Below are positions 24,648 to 38,171 of a DNA stretch of 64,000 nt, in pieces; the stretch's first letter is position 1, and each line of letters starts with the position of its first letter. The position numbers were made by a program, and so were the translations under genes. A model generated the notes under the pieces. That model did not search any database. It was not told where the DNA came from and saw nothing but the letters and a program-made list of their open reading frames with translations. This DNA comes from Melieria omissa (lineage: Eukaryota; Arthropoda; Insecta; Diptera; Ulidiidae), in contig OZ020267.1 of NCBI GenBank assembly GCA_963971225.1, positions 122,629,891-122,693,890 of the forward strand, in the 5' to 3' direction.

Positions 24648-24849
24648 TTCGAGCAAAGTGTTGCAAGGCGTGAGCAAAATAAATACCATCCAATCTGGTG
24701 GACTCAGCAATATACCGGCACCACCATTACAAAAGAACGGGAAGTCACGTTCAAATCGTCGCAAGAAACGCCGCAACAAAGATCATCACCAACAACAGCA
24801 GCAAAATTCGTTGCAATCGCAAGAGGAGCAGATAGTAGCAGCTAACAAG
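24648..24849 (+). other. In-frame open segment upstream of the FASN1 start
   Basis: From the acceptor at 24646-24647 to the ATG at 24850 the FASN1 frame has no stop (67 codons). It encodes a basic then Gln-rich stretch including [15 protein letters not shown] and five consecutive Gln. It could be 5' UTR or an N-terminal extension fed by an ATG in an upstream exon. Confidence 0.4.
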
Positions 24850-27800
24850 ATGCCAGCCCGTTTTGCCGAAGAAGTCATCACCGAGAATGATCGCAGTGTC
24901 CCCATGGACCTAGGGGGTCACTACAATCATCGCCCGGTGATAAGTGAGGATGTTGCTATCACTGGTTTTTCTGGCAGGCTGCCCGAGAGTTCCAACATCG
25001 ACGAGTTCAAGAAGAACTTGTTCGAGGGTGTGGATATGGTGAATGATGACCCAAGGCGTTGGGAGAAAGGTGCGCATATACTTTTGTATATTTGCGATAT
25101 TTTGTATATTTCGTGATGTGTAATTGCTTGTTTGTACATTGCAGGTCTGTACGGTCTGCCGGACAGATTAGGCAAAATCAAGGATGAGGACTTGGAGCAA
25201 TTCGATCAACAGTTCTTTAGTGTGCATCAAAAGCAGGCAGAGTGCATGGATCCACAAATGCGCATGTTGCTCGAAGTCACTCATGAGGCTATCGTTGATG
25301 CTGGCGTCAATCCTGTAGATATTCGTGGCTCACGCACCGGTGTTTACATTGGTGTGTCAACTTCTGAGACAGAACAGTACTGGACCTCAGATCCCGATCG
25401 TGTGAACGGCTATGGTTTGACTGGCTGTGCCCGTGCTATGTTTGCCAATCGCATCTCGTACACATTTGACTTTAAAGGACCCAGTTACAGTGTAGATACA
25501 GCTTGCTCTAGCTCTTTGTACGCTCTGGAACAGGCTTTTTCGGACATGCGCGATGGCAAATGCGACTCGGCACTGGTTGCTGGAGTTGGTGTGATCTTGA
25601 AGCCTACAATGTCGTTGCAGTTCAGGCGTCTGAACATGTTAAGTTCGGACGGTATGTGCAAGGCTTTCGATGCGACCGGTGCTGGATACGTGCGGTCAGA
25701 TGGTTGTGTAGCCATCTTCTTGCAGCGTACTGCCTGTGCTAAACGTGTGTATGCCACAATTTTGAATGTTCGCACCAATACCGACGGCTACAAGGAACAG
25801 GGCATCACGTTCCCTGACGGACGCATGCAGAATCGCTTGATTCGCGAGACTTACGAAGAGATCAACCTGGATCCCAACGATGTTGTGTATGTGGAAGCTC
25901 ATGGCACTGGAACTAAAGTCGGCGACCCACAGGAAGTCAATTCGATCACAGACTTTTTCTGCAAGAACCGTAAAACGCCGCTACTAATTGGCTCGGTGAA
26001 ATCGAATATGGGCCACTCTGAGCCCGCTTCGGGTGTCTGCTCCATCGCAAAAGTGTTGATAGCAATGGAGGAAGGAGTAATTCCGGCGAATTTGCACTAC
26101 ACCAAGCCCAATCCTGATCTCTACGGCTTGATTGATGGACGCATGAAGGTGGTTGACAAGAACCTGCCATGGAATGGTGGTATTGTTGGCATCAACTCGT
26201 TCGGTTTTGGTGGTGCCAATGCGCACGTCATTCTGAAGTCCAACCCTAAGCCAAAGGCTATTACACCTCGCGACGGACCACCAAAGGTGGTGGTATGCTC
26301 GGGACGCACCTTTGACGCTGTGCAAGATTTGCTAGAAGATGCTACTCTTCATCGGGACGATGACGAATACTTGGCCCTCATTAACGACATACATACGCAC
26401 AGCATTCCGCTGCACTACTTCCGTGGATACTGTGTGATGAACAGCAAGGGCTCCCTGCAACGTGAAGTAATCGAGGTCAGAGATGAAAAACGACCCATTT
26501 GGTACATCTATTCTGGTATGGGCAGTCAATGGGCCAGCATGGCTAAGGACCTTATGCACTTTGATGTATTCAACAAATCGATTCACCGTTGCGCGGAAGC
26601 ACTGCGTTCAGAGGGTGTAGATTTGATCGACGTGCTCACGCGTTCCACTGAACAGAGCTTCGAGAATATACTGAACTCTTTCATCTCGATTGCTGCCATG
26701 CAAGTCGCGCTGACCGATCTGTTGAATTCGCTGGGTATACAGCCCGAAGGTATCATCGGTCACTCCGTTGGCGAGTTGGGTTGTGCATATGCAGATGGCT
26801 GTTTCACGCCCGAGCAAACTGTCTTGGCCGCCTACTGGCGAGGCAAAAGCATCCAGGATACTCAATTGCCTAAGGGCAAGATGGCTGCTATCGGATTGAA
26901 TTGGGACGAAGCTCATAAGCGTATGCCGGCCGATTGTTTCCCCGTTTGCCACAACAGTGAGGACAACTGCACCATCTCCGGCCCAGAGACTTCCATTGAT
27001 TCGTTGATTAGCAAGCTTACCGCCGATGGTGTGTTTGCCAAGGCCGTTAAGTCGTCCGGCTACGCGTTCCACAGCAAATACATTGCTGATGCTGGACCGA
27101 AATTGCGCAAGAGTCTGGAGAAGATCATTCCGAACGCGAAGAATCGCACTACGCGTTGGTTGAGCACCAGCATCCCAGAAAGCGCTTGGAACACCCCAAT
27201 TGCCAAACAATCTTCGGCTGCGTATCATGTGAACAATTTGTTATCGCCTGTGCTCTTCCACGAGGCTCTGGCTCATGTGCCGAAGAACGCGATTTGCATT
27301 GAGGTAGCACCGCACGGTCTATTGCAGGCGATTTTGAAGCGAGCACTAGGCCCCGACGCAACCAACTTGAGCTTGGTCAAGCGTGGCCACGAGAACAACG
27401 TTGAATTCTTTTTGTCTAACGTTGGTAAGCTGTATGCTGCGGGCTCGCAACCTCAGATCAGCAGCTTGGTGCGCCCCATCACATTCCCGGTGGGCCGTGG
27501 AACACCTATGTTGAATTCAAAGATTGGCTGGGACCACTCGCAAAAATGGATTGTCCCTAAATATGGCGCTGAGACAACTTCGGGCGAAACTATTGTCGAA
27601 ATTGATCTGTCGAAGGAAGACGACGCGTTCCTCGTAGGCCACACCATTGACGGACGTATCTTGTTCCCGGCCACTGGCTACATGACATTGGCTTGGATGA
27701 CTTATGCTAAGATGCGCGGCAATGAATTCCACAAAACGGCGGTCGTCATGGAGGATGTGGTTTTCCATCGCGCCACCATTTTAAACAAGGAAGGTGTGGT

Positions 27801-30800
27801 GAAATTCGGCATTAACTTCTTTGATGGCACTGGTGCGTTTGAAATTTGCGAAAGCGGTAGCTTGGCTGTTTCTGGTAAAATCACTATTCCCGATCTTGTC
27901 GATCGCGAGGAGTTGCCCTTGGACCCGCTGCCAGCCAGTACGGTCGCTAAGCAGCTGGTTACCAATGATGTCTATAAGGAGTTGCGTCTTCGCGGCTATG
28001 ACTATGGTGGCATTTTCCGCGGCATTGTTACTTCGGACACCATGGCCAGCACCGGCAAATTGCAGTGGGTGGACAACTGGATTAGTTTCATGGACACTAT
28101 GCTGCAGTTTAGTATTCTCAGTAAGAATTTGCGTGAGCTGTACCTGCCGACGCGCATTGAAAAGGCTGTGATTAATCCGGCAAAACATCTAGAACTCCTT
28201 TCGAAGTTGTCGAAAGTAGACCAGACGAAAGTTGGTCTGCCAGTGTACATGTACGGCGATATTAATGTCATCAAGAGCGGTGGCGTTGAGTTGCGCGGAC
28301 TGAAAGCCTCATTGGCGCAGAAGCGTCCTGGTACACAAAACCCGCCAACTTTGGAGCGTTACACTTTCATTCCCAACGTAAACAACAGCGACCTGCATGA
28401 AAATACAGAAAAGGCGCGCTTACAGGCTATTGGCGCTGCAGTGCATTTGATTATCGAGAACTCGCAAGGCGCCCTCAAGCTGAAGGCTGTTGAGCTGGCA
28501 AATGGTCGCAACCCAGACGTATTACTGGCGGCAAAGTTGGTGCAACTCATCGAAGGCGAACCTACAATTACAGCCGACGTCGCGGTTGCTACCTCAAATA
28601 ACAACGAGGAAAGCATCGCCGCTGCGCTTAGTGAGTCGGGAGTGCGCGTTGTTGCAAAGAATATTATGCAGGAGCCGGTGGAGCAGAACTGTCACTTTAT
28701 TTTCGGGTTAGATGTGCTGTCACGTCCGGACACCGCCACCTTGGAGAACAGCATCGCCACCATCAAAGACAATGGTTTCCTAATCTTTGAAGAGAACGCA
28801 AACTCGTACAAGAAATCGGGAGTTGAAACCTTGGCCAAGTATGGCTTTGTTGTTGTGCAGGAGCAAGTGTGCGGATCACGCGTATTGGTCATGGCGCGAC
28901 GTGCAGTAAATGTGAGCCAGAGGAAAGCGGTCGTGATAAATGTCACAGAGAAGAACTTTGACTGGCTGGAAAATCTAAAAGCAGCATTGGCAAAAGCAAC
29001 AGACGAGGAGAAATATGTATATGTTGTGTGTCAAGGAGAAGAGTTGTTCGGCGCTATTGGGTTCATGAATTGCATTAAGAATGAAAACGGCGGCAAGTTC
29101 GCTCGATTGGTGTTCATTCAGGACACCAATGCGGAGAAATTCTCGCTAGCCTCGAAGTTCTATAGCAAGCAGCTGGAAAAGGACTTGGTTACGAACGTGT
29201 TGAAGAACGGTGCTTGGGGCTCATTTAGGCATCTGAGACTTGAAACCGATCTGGCCACACTGCAGGTGGAGCATGCGTATGTGAACGCACTGGTTAAAGG
29301 TATGTGTGAATGTCAATGGTAATGAAATGGTAATGAAATTCGCTAACGTCATTCGAAATGTTTGTTTTGCAGGCGATCTAGCTTCGCTGAAGTGGATTGA
29401 GGGTCCCCAGTCACAAAGCGCTGTTGGTGCAGGTCTAGAGATGTGCACGGTTTACTATGCGCCCATCAATTTCCGTGATGTCATGCTGTCCTCTGGCAAG
29501 CTGTCTGCGGATGCCCTCCCTGGTGATCTGGCGCAACAGGACTGTGTACTTGGCTTGGAGTTCGCTGGCCGCGACTCGGCCGGTCGCCGTGTGATGGCTA
29601 TGGTGCCAGCGAAATCGTTGGCCACCACCTGTTTGGCTAGTAAGCGCATGATGTGGCAAGTGCCAGACAGTTGGACCATGGAGGAAGCGTCTACCGTACC
29701 CTGTGTCTACTCGACCGTGTACTATGCCCTTGCCGTTCGTGGTCAAATGAAGAAGGGTGAGAAGATCCTAATTCACGCTGGTTCTGGAGGCGTTGGTCAA
29801 GCGGCTATTTCCGTTGCCTTGCATCACGGCTTGACAGTTTTCACTACTGTGGGCAGCAAGGAGAAGCGCGAATTCCTGAAGCAAAGGTTCCCACAATTAC
29901 AAGACCGCTACATTGGTAACTCGCGCGACACCTCATTCGAGCAATTGATCATGCGTGAAACACAGGGCCGCGGTGTCGACATGGTTTTGAATTCGTTGGC
30001 TGAGGAGAAGTTGCAAGCATCGGTGCGGTGCTTGGGACTGAATGGTCGCTTCTTGGAGATTGGAAAGTTCGATTTGAGTAACAATAGTCCGCTGGGTATG
30101 TCAGTGTTCCTGAAAAACACCTCTTTCCACGGCATCCTTTTGGACAGTGTCATGGAGGGCGAGGAGGAAATGCAAAACCGCGTTGTAGCCCTGGTGGCTG
30201 ACGGCATTAAGAACGGTGCCGTGCGACCTTTGCCCACTTCCGTCTTTAATGATATGCAAGTCGAGCAGGCATTCCGTTTCATGGCGTCCGGCAAGCACAT
30301 TGGTAAGGTCGTTATCAAGGTGCGCGACGAAGAGGCAGGCAAAAAAGTTGTAAAGGCCACTTCACGCTTGGTGACCGCAATTCCGCGCACATACATGCAC
30401 GCGGAGAAGAGCTACATCATTGTCGGTGGATTGGGTGGTTTCGGCTTGGAACTCACCAACTGGCTGGTATCGCGCGGCGCCAAGTTCGTTGTGCTGACAT
30501 CCCGATCTGGCGTCAAGACTGGTTACCAGGCCTTAATGGTGCGTCGTTGGGAGGAGCGCGGCGTCAAGGTGGCTATCGATACGAACGACGTGACTACGTC
30601 TGCCGGCTGCAAAAAGTTATTGGAGAACGCCAATAAGTTGGCACTTGTTGGTGGCATTTTCAATTTGGCAGCTGTGCTTCGCGACGCTCTGATTGAGGAT
30701 CAAACAGTCAAGGACTTCCAAGCGGTTTGCGATGCCAAAGTCGCAGGCACGAAATTCCTTGATCAACACTCACGAACACTCTGTGCCGACCTGGACTACT

Positions 30801-32410
30801 TCGTGTGCTTCTCGAGTGTCTCGTGTGGTCGCGGCAACATTGGTCAGACCAATTATGGCTTAGCGAACTCTGCAATGGAACGCATTTGTGAGCAGCGTCA
30901 AATGAGCGGCTTCCCGGGCACGGCTATACAATGGGGTGCCATTGGCGACACCGGCCTGGTCATTGAGAATCTCGGCGACAACGATACCGTAATTGGTGGA
31001 ACTCTGCCGCAACGCATGACGTCATGCCTGCAGACAATCGACTTGTTCCTGCAACAACCGCACCCAGTGCTTGCCTCGATGGTGGTGGCCGAAAAGCGCA
31101 AATCGGACCAGCAGGGCGGTGTGAGTTTGGTGGCCTGTGTTGCCAACATTCTGGGATTACGCGATGTGAAGAACGTGCAGGACGCTGCCTCGCTCGCTGA
31201 TTTGGGCATGGACTCGCTGATGAGTGCCGAAATCAAACAGACGCTGGAGCGCAACTTTGATATTGTTATGTCGCCACAGGAAATTCGCCAACTGACATTT
31301 GGTGCACTGAAGAAACTGAGTGGTGGCGAAAGTGGTTCCCCTAGCGCTCCCAGCCCACAAGGAAGCAAATCACCCACGCCTTTCGGCGACGGAACACAAG
31401 TGGTGTTCACCACCGAACTGATGCCCACCGAAGCTATCGTCCGTCTGAAGTCCGCAGCGTCGAGTGACTCCAAGAAACGACCGATCTTCTTCGTCTCGCC
31501 CATTGAGGGCTTCGCGGAGGCTCTGCAGCAACTGGCGGAGCGCTTGGACTGTCCCGTATATGGCCTGCAATGCACCGCAGAAGCGCCGCTCGACACAATC
31601 GATGCGCTGGCGCAGTTCTATCTGGCAGAGGTGCGCAAAGTGCAGCCGAAAGGTCCGTACGCCATTGCTGGCTACTCGTTCGGCGCTACCATTGCCTTCT
31701 CGATGGTAGCACAACTGCAGCAGAGCAAGGAGGCCACTGAACTAGTAATGTTGGACGGTGCACCTAAATATGTGAATTGGTATACTCAGAGTTTCAAGCA
31801 GCGTCACAATGCCAGCGACGACATCAACCAGAACGAGGCTTCTGGTCTGGCGTACTTTGGCATGGTGGTGGCCAACGTGGATTATGGCGGCGTAAGTAAA
31901 ATTCGCTTACTTATAAAATTACCCCGATAGCTTGCACTCTACTCTATAGATATAATATTAAAATTGGCTATGTTGGTATTTCAGGTGTCGCGTCTTTTAA
32001 TGAAGATTCCAACATGGGAAAGCAAAGTGGAGAAGTGCGCAGAAATTATTGCCGCTGAACTTAATCAGCCTATCGAACTGGTGAGTTGAAATGAGTGAAG
32101 ACTGCACGAAATCGGATAACTTATTTTTAATATTGCTTTACCCGATACACAGATAATTCAGGCAGCTACCGCCTTCTACAAGAAGCTTATAGCTGCTGAT
32201 AAATACAAGCCAACAGTAAAACTGCAATGCGATGTTACGCTGGTGAAACCGACTGAGAACTACTCGAAACTAGAAGAGGACTACGGTCTGAGCGAGGTGT
32301 GTAACAAGAAAGTGGAGGTGCTCACAGTTGAGGGCAACCACCGCACGTTCCTGCTGGAGGAAAAATCGCTCAAGACGATAGAGACCATCCTGAAGCGCCT
32401 CATTGTGTAA
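24850..32410 (+). CDS. FASN1: Cytosolic type I fatty acid synthase, complete (FASN1-type)
   Basis: Makes long-chain saturated fatty acids from acetyl-CoA, malonyl-CoA and NADPH. Exons 24850..25069, 25145..29299, 29373..31891, 31985..32080, 32153..32410; introns of 72-93 bp; 2415 residues from the ATG of MPARFAEEV. Order and active sites: ketosynthase VDTACSSS (Cys194), EAHGTGT (His326), NMGHSEP (His364); malonyl/acetyl transferase GHSVGELG (Ser614); dehydratase [12 protein letters not shown] (His906); degenerate methyltransferase/KR region about 1110-1455; enoyl reductase with HAGSGGVGQ near 1595; ketoreductase GGLGGFG near 1810 and NYGLAN (Tyr1953); [11 protein letters not shown] (Ser2073); thioesterase GYSFGA (Ser2227), with GNHRTF (His2393). 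The Cys-Ser distance of 420 residues equals that of the human enzyme as I recall it. All activities look intact. The gene reads as a broken set of frames only if the four short introns are ignored. Confidence 0.97.
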
Positions 32411-33128
32411 AGGAAAACTAAACAGATACAGACGTAGCCATCATCACACAAATCCTGCTACTAACAACAGAATCACACGCACAACCACACCTACCACAAC
32501 CCACACATATATACTAATTAAATTAGCAAATTAGTGACTACAAAAGAATAATGTTAAGGACACAAAATCAATGAATTGAATAGACTTTGCTTTGCAGGAG
32601 TTTATGCGAATATGGAAAATATTAAAGTTAAAATGTGAATTTAGCGCACTTTAGCACTCAATTCGATTGTCCCATAGTAAAGTAAGATCGTTTTGATGCA
32701 CCAACTCTTGCACGTTGTAATATTGTTGTCAGCAAAGTAAAAGCGGGCATGTGAGTCTCTGCGCAGAGAGAATCGAAACTGGCGTCTTGCATTTGCTGTG
32801 CTCACAACTAGGTCCAATATGGGCACAGCAAATGCGATTGCAGCTAGTTGGATATGGTATAATATTGTACATCCACATTCCATTTTTTCACTTTGGTTGC
32901 ATTCTAAGTTTAATCTCTTAAAAAACTGTGTGCTTAATTTCAAGAATGAGGAGAATTGCGTAAGCAATGTCATAAATTTCTCCATGATTCTTCTTTTCCG
33001 TTCTTTTTTGTTGTAAACAATGAAGCAAATTACCAAATACCTATTTGTTAAATGTGATTACTTTTATACAATACATATATATAATTTTTATAAAATGCGC
33101 TATTTTTAAGTTTTTCCTTTTTTTTTTT

Positions 33129-33134
33129 AATAAA
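33129..33134 (+). terminator. Candidate poly(A) signal of FASN1
   Basis: AATAAA 719 bp after the FASN1 stop, after a T-rich run. 32411-33128 has no other feature and is likely 3' UTR. Confidence 0.4.
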
Positions 33135-33994
33135 ACACTCCGTTGCTATAATTTGGATTGTAATGAAAAGCTATCAATAGAGGTTAATGAATTCAATGTT
33201 AATTTGTATAATTTAACTCAAAACCCTACTTGATTAAATCTAGGGTACTCCCGGAACATCAAACATTTCGAATATGAACTACTTCGTATTGTTAGTAAAT
33301 CCTTGTTTCAACTTGACTTGGTACAATTGTAAAACTGCTAAAGGATATTATAACTTTTAATATACAAAAGGAACGCTGCTGTAATGAATTTATTGTAAAT
33401 TGCAACATTTTTAGAAGTACAGTAAATAAATGCATAACTGGTTGAATATTGTACAATATTTGTTTCAATTTTGAAAATCAAAAGAAAAGAATTCCTACTG
33501 GTTGTTGGTTGTTTCTTGAAAGAGTGCTGAAGCATTGGCGAGAAAATGTCAAAATTAATACATTTCTTTACTTTGTCTTACGCAGATTTGTCAAAAATAA
33601 TTTATTTTATCAAAGCATTGAAGATTAAGAATATTTTATATTACTTTGCCGTACAGGGGGTGAGCGGAAGTATGCAGTATGCGCGCGTTTGAATAACACC
33701 CTAGATGCATGCTAAGTAAAATCACTCACACTCGCAAAAGTATGTTAAATAACTGAGTCGAAAATTGAGTGAATTGCATCTTGCTTGCCTCGGTGACAAC
33801 ATACGATATGCAGTAAGCACTATGCCACAACATCTCCAAAAGAATGCTGAAATCATCATTTGGTCTTTAAAATAGCAGCAATAGCAGATTTACAACAATT
33901 ATCCCTCTTATGAAAATTAAATAAACGTTCGGGGAATGTTTAACGGGGAGAAACAAATATAATTACAAACAATTCATAGTTGATGATTGATAAC
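33135..33994. other. Intergenic DNA, no gene seen
   Basis: AT-rich sequence after FASN1; no domains, inverted repeats or target duplications noticed. Confidence 0.4.
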
Positions 33995-33996
33995 TA

Positions 33997-35251
33997 CGAG
34001 GGTTGCCTTTTATATTTTTTCAAAAAGGATGAAAAATGCATTTTGTAATCAATAAAAATAGTTTTATTGCTTTTCAAGGTATTCTGTTTGAAGATTTATA
34101 CACTTTTGAATGCACTCAAACCAATTGTCCACTCCGATTGAGAGACCTCCAAAACATGGTTTCTGAATGCTTCAGCAGCATCTTCTGGCGATGAAAACCG
34201 TTGACCATAAAATTTTTTTTATGTACGGGTATAAAAAGGAGTCATTGGGTGCTAGGTCAGAGCTGTATGGCGGATGACCCATTAAATCGATGCTTTGGTC
34301 GATCAAACAGACGGTTACTTGAGCCGATGTGTGAGAACGCGCATTGTCCTGGTAGAGAATGATTCGGCGTCGGCGGTTGTTTTTCCGTATTTTATTGAAC
34401 ACTTTTGTCCAAAAAATTGTGGTGTACTACTCAGAATTGACCCTTCTACGTTGCTCTAATGGCACAGTAGCCATATGACCAGTTTTGCCGAAGAAACAGG
34501 CGACCATTTTCTTCGATGTGCTGCGTGCCCGAACAACTTTTGTTGGATTTGGCTCGTCTTGGAAGACCCACACGGTCGATTGCTGTTTTATTTTGGGCTC
34601 CTAAGCATATATGCATGATTCATCACTTTGAAGTACCGCGATCAAATTTTCCATCATTACTTTGCACCAACTGACACGAGCCTTTTTTTGAGCGATTGCC
34701 AAACTATGTGGGATTCAACGAGAACAAATCTTTCTGACAGCTAAATGTTCATGCAATATCGAATGCACGGCCGTGGAACTAATGTCCAAGGATGCCTCTA
34801 TCTCACGGTATGTCACATGACGATATTTCATTATCAGTTCACGCATACCATCGATGGTTTCTGGCACAATGACCAATTTTGGACGACCTTAACGAAATTC
34901 ATCCTGGAGCGAATGGCAACCATGCTTGAATTTGTTAAACCAGTTATAAATTGTCATGAGGGTTGGTGCTTCATCATTAAATGCCGTATGAAGGCGATCG
35001 AAGCACTATTGTTGAGATAATTCACTTCGGAAATCGAAAAAAATTATTGTTCGAAAATGTTCACGAGTTAAATCCATTTTTGACTGAAATGAATTTTTCA
35101 AGTCAGTGTAAACAACACAAATAGCGCTTGAACATCAACATTTTCTAAGCAGGTTTATGGTAACAAATTACAAACTTTTCAATGGCAATCTCAGATTTTT
35201 CAAAAACTTACTAGACCATCCCTTTTGAAAAAATATAAAAAGCAGCCTACG
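33997..35251 (-). mobile_element. Mariner-family transposon relic, near full length
   Basis: About 1.26 kb, flanked by TA, with inverted ends CGAGGGTTGCCTTTTATATT (left) and CGTAGGCTGCTTTTTATATT (read from the right). Size and TA target are those of mariner elements. Confidence 0.85.
34140..35075 (-). pseudogene. Decayed mariner transposase
   Basis: Minus-strand fragments in order: a helix-turn-helix region (YREIEASLDISSTAVHSIL), WVFQDEPNPTKVVRARS, and the catalytic block YQDNARSHTS followed by HPPYSSDLAPNDSFLYPYIK, the mariner D34D signature. Several in-frame stops (for example within the region after VRKICSR) and at least one shift show it cannot make active transposase. Confidence 0.85.
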
Positions 35252-38171
35252 TATAACGATGACTTACTTTAAAGCAAAACTTAATCTTAGATTTTTGCAA
35301 ATTAGTTTAGAATTTTTGTACCAGTGGCAAAAACATACTTTTCCTTCGGACGTAATAACTTCGCTTACAGTGAACCAAATTTCATGAACCCCCATCCATG
35401 AAGTTCTGGCTACGCCCCTGCCACTTTGTAATCTCATTTAACACTATTGATAACTTCAGACCAATAGAAAGTCTATGAGAAAATGTTACGGAGAAGTGGC
35501 TACATTCTACTACAGAAATCTCAAATTTTAATCAGCTGATAAGCTTTGCAGCCGGTAGCAACCATTATCCACCAAAGCGTTGTTGCTACATGTGTACATA
35601 TCTTGTTTATAGAAAAAAATCGAACTGCTCCAAAATAGAAAAACAAGTCTGAGATAAGTGGCGGCCGAGTAAAATTTCGCGTTAAATTTACGTGTATCGT
35701 TCTATGTTCTCAACAAATTATCTGTCTACCTACAACATAAGTGGCGAAGCACAATGACTTTTGACGCCATTTTCAAAAATTATGACACAATCTCGTTATG
35801 ACTTTTGACCCACATTGTACAATTCGAGCTATATGTGTACTTAAAATACATATATATATTCTACTCAGGGCGATGGCTGTAATTATTAATCTAAATATTA
35901 TTGCGTAAAACCTCCAATAAATTGTAAATGTTTGCTACGAGTATCTACTTGATTTGCTCTTGAAATTTAATTTGCTCTGAAATGAAGTCAATAAACTAAA
36001 TAATGTGTTGATTACTAAATGTGAACAAACTTGGAAGAATCAAAATTTGAATTTTATGAAATCTGCCCTTTTGGATGGCTTCTACGTCTTATAAATAAAT
36101 AATAATAACTAATTTTTTTCATATCTCAGTATTTAGTATCTTTTTCTGGATCAACAGACGTAAGAGTATGGCTATATAAATCCTCCAAGGTATCCAGATG
36201 CCTTGTGATTCCTTGACTCCTTGTGAGTGGGACAATTCACAATCTGATTTCTGTTCTGAATCGCATATACTAAAAACAAATGTTTTCCTCGAATTTTCAT
36301 ATACAAAGTTTTTATTAAAAAAAATTCAGATTTAGCCTGCTTTTTGCGTTGATACTGTTTTTGTTATTTGTTATTTATGTGTTATTTTATTTCTTTTATT
36401 AATTATCATTAGAACTTGTCACTTTCTTAAAAAAATAACAAACAGCTTATTTTCTCACACACATGTATAATTAAACAGTATGCACACATTTTTTAATAAA
36501 AGCAACACTTCGGTTTTTAAAAAATGATGCACTTCGGTTGTTGCACATTGAAACCTCTCAAAAGTAACTTCGTAAAACGACAATCTCTGTTATGAATTTT
36601 ACATCTGTGAAGATGTCATTAAACTGTGCTTTTGTTTTCAGATTTCTTAGTATTCAGGGCAAAAAATTTGGCTGGCGCGTATCAGGAGCCCGTCATTTGC
36701 ATTACATTAAATGCATTTTTTTGCATAGTTAATAAACACAGAAGGTAAAGACAAAATGCTGCTGATTGCGGGTTTTCAGCAAATATGCTTTAAGTATTCT
36801 TAAGCATAGCTTCAATTATCAGCTGACTTCAATAATGAGTTTTATACCTGCGCAATGATGAAGGCGAATTTTGAATAAATATTTTGCTCGAGCCGTACTG
36901 GCCGAAGATTGTGGAATAATCTTTATAAATGCCAGCCACAAGAATATTTACATTTTACCGTTAGCTAAAAAATTAACTGTCGCTCTGAACTCAGCCACAC
37001 ATGCGAGTATTTCCGAGTATACGATTATGGCAATCAAAGCCAGTCGCACTAGACACCGCTCTGATTTCAATAAAATAGTGTTGTTTTAATATTTTCAGCT
37101 GATAACGGCACGAAAATCAATACTATTGTTAATTTTTTATTGGCTGATTACGTACAGAGATGCGGAGATAAGGGACGGCCGCTTGGAGTGAATTTCTGAT
37201 GTCCGGTGATCGCCAGTAGGCACCAGTAGCCGCTGGCGGTTGTAGGCTGTGTGAAATGTGAAAAGTGAACAGTGATTTCAGCGGCTGAATTTGAATGCGT
37301 CCCCTGTGAACTGCGCACCGACACTGACAGTGGAGGATTACAAGGCCTATAGCTGCCTGAAACACTCAGACGCTCCGCCGCGCAATTCAATCGGGAAACG
37401 TGACTCCGTTGTAGTCCGCAATAGTGTTGTGTTAATTTATTAAAATATTTATTGAAACATAACATTAAGCAAGAATTTATTCGATATGAAAATATAAAAA
37501 ATCAAATAATAAACCGTCAGCATCATTTGCGTTTGCCAATTAAAACGAGCGCCTGAAAAAAAGTTCGTCTCGCTGAATGAAAACAGTAATGAAGTCAAAA
37601 ATAGAGTGTCAACAAAATCAAACTACCAACAAATTCTGTATGTATACATGACTTGCGTCAAATGTCAAACTACATTAAATTCATTAAAAATTGCTTCCTT
37701 TTTACGATTCATATTCATGGTTAATGCGAGCGTTTGCATAATTTAGAAAAACAGTCAGAAGCTTCCAGTCAACAATAAAAGATTCAATGCCAATTCCGTG
37801 TGTAAACATGTAGAAAGAAGAAAGAGACAGCAGCGCCATAGCGTGCGATCAGCGGAATATCATACTCGTTCGCGACTGATTCGTTTTGGCGGCACTCACA
37901 GTCTTACGAGGTGTAAAAATTTGGCCCAAACCGACCAAAACTGTGCAACATCTCCCTATACGCTTTCACTTTCTCTTAGCAACATTACAACAGCGTTCGG
38001 TACTTGTTCCGGGCACTTCCGCTCACACGTCCTTGGTCGGCCTGCGCAAATGCCTTCCGCAAACACCACCGTCTGGCTGTTGGTGCTGCTTGTTAGCGGC
38101 TGTTAACATCCACAAACTATTGTTGACAAATGAACTCAGCAAAGTTCAACTTTCAATCCATAATATGGTAT
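35252..38171. other. Intergenic DNA, no gene seen
   Basis: AT-rich up to about 36850. At 37130-37480 and 37780-38110 base composition is richer in G+C with CG dinucleotides, as in fly regulatory DNA or non-coding first exons; no splice or protein evidence supports a gene. Confidence 0.3.

Noticed and set aside
29300..29372. Apparent split of FASN into two genes
   Set aside because: A 73-bp GT/AG intron joins the two parts in frame within the normal domain order.
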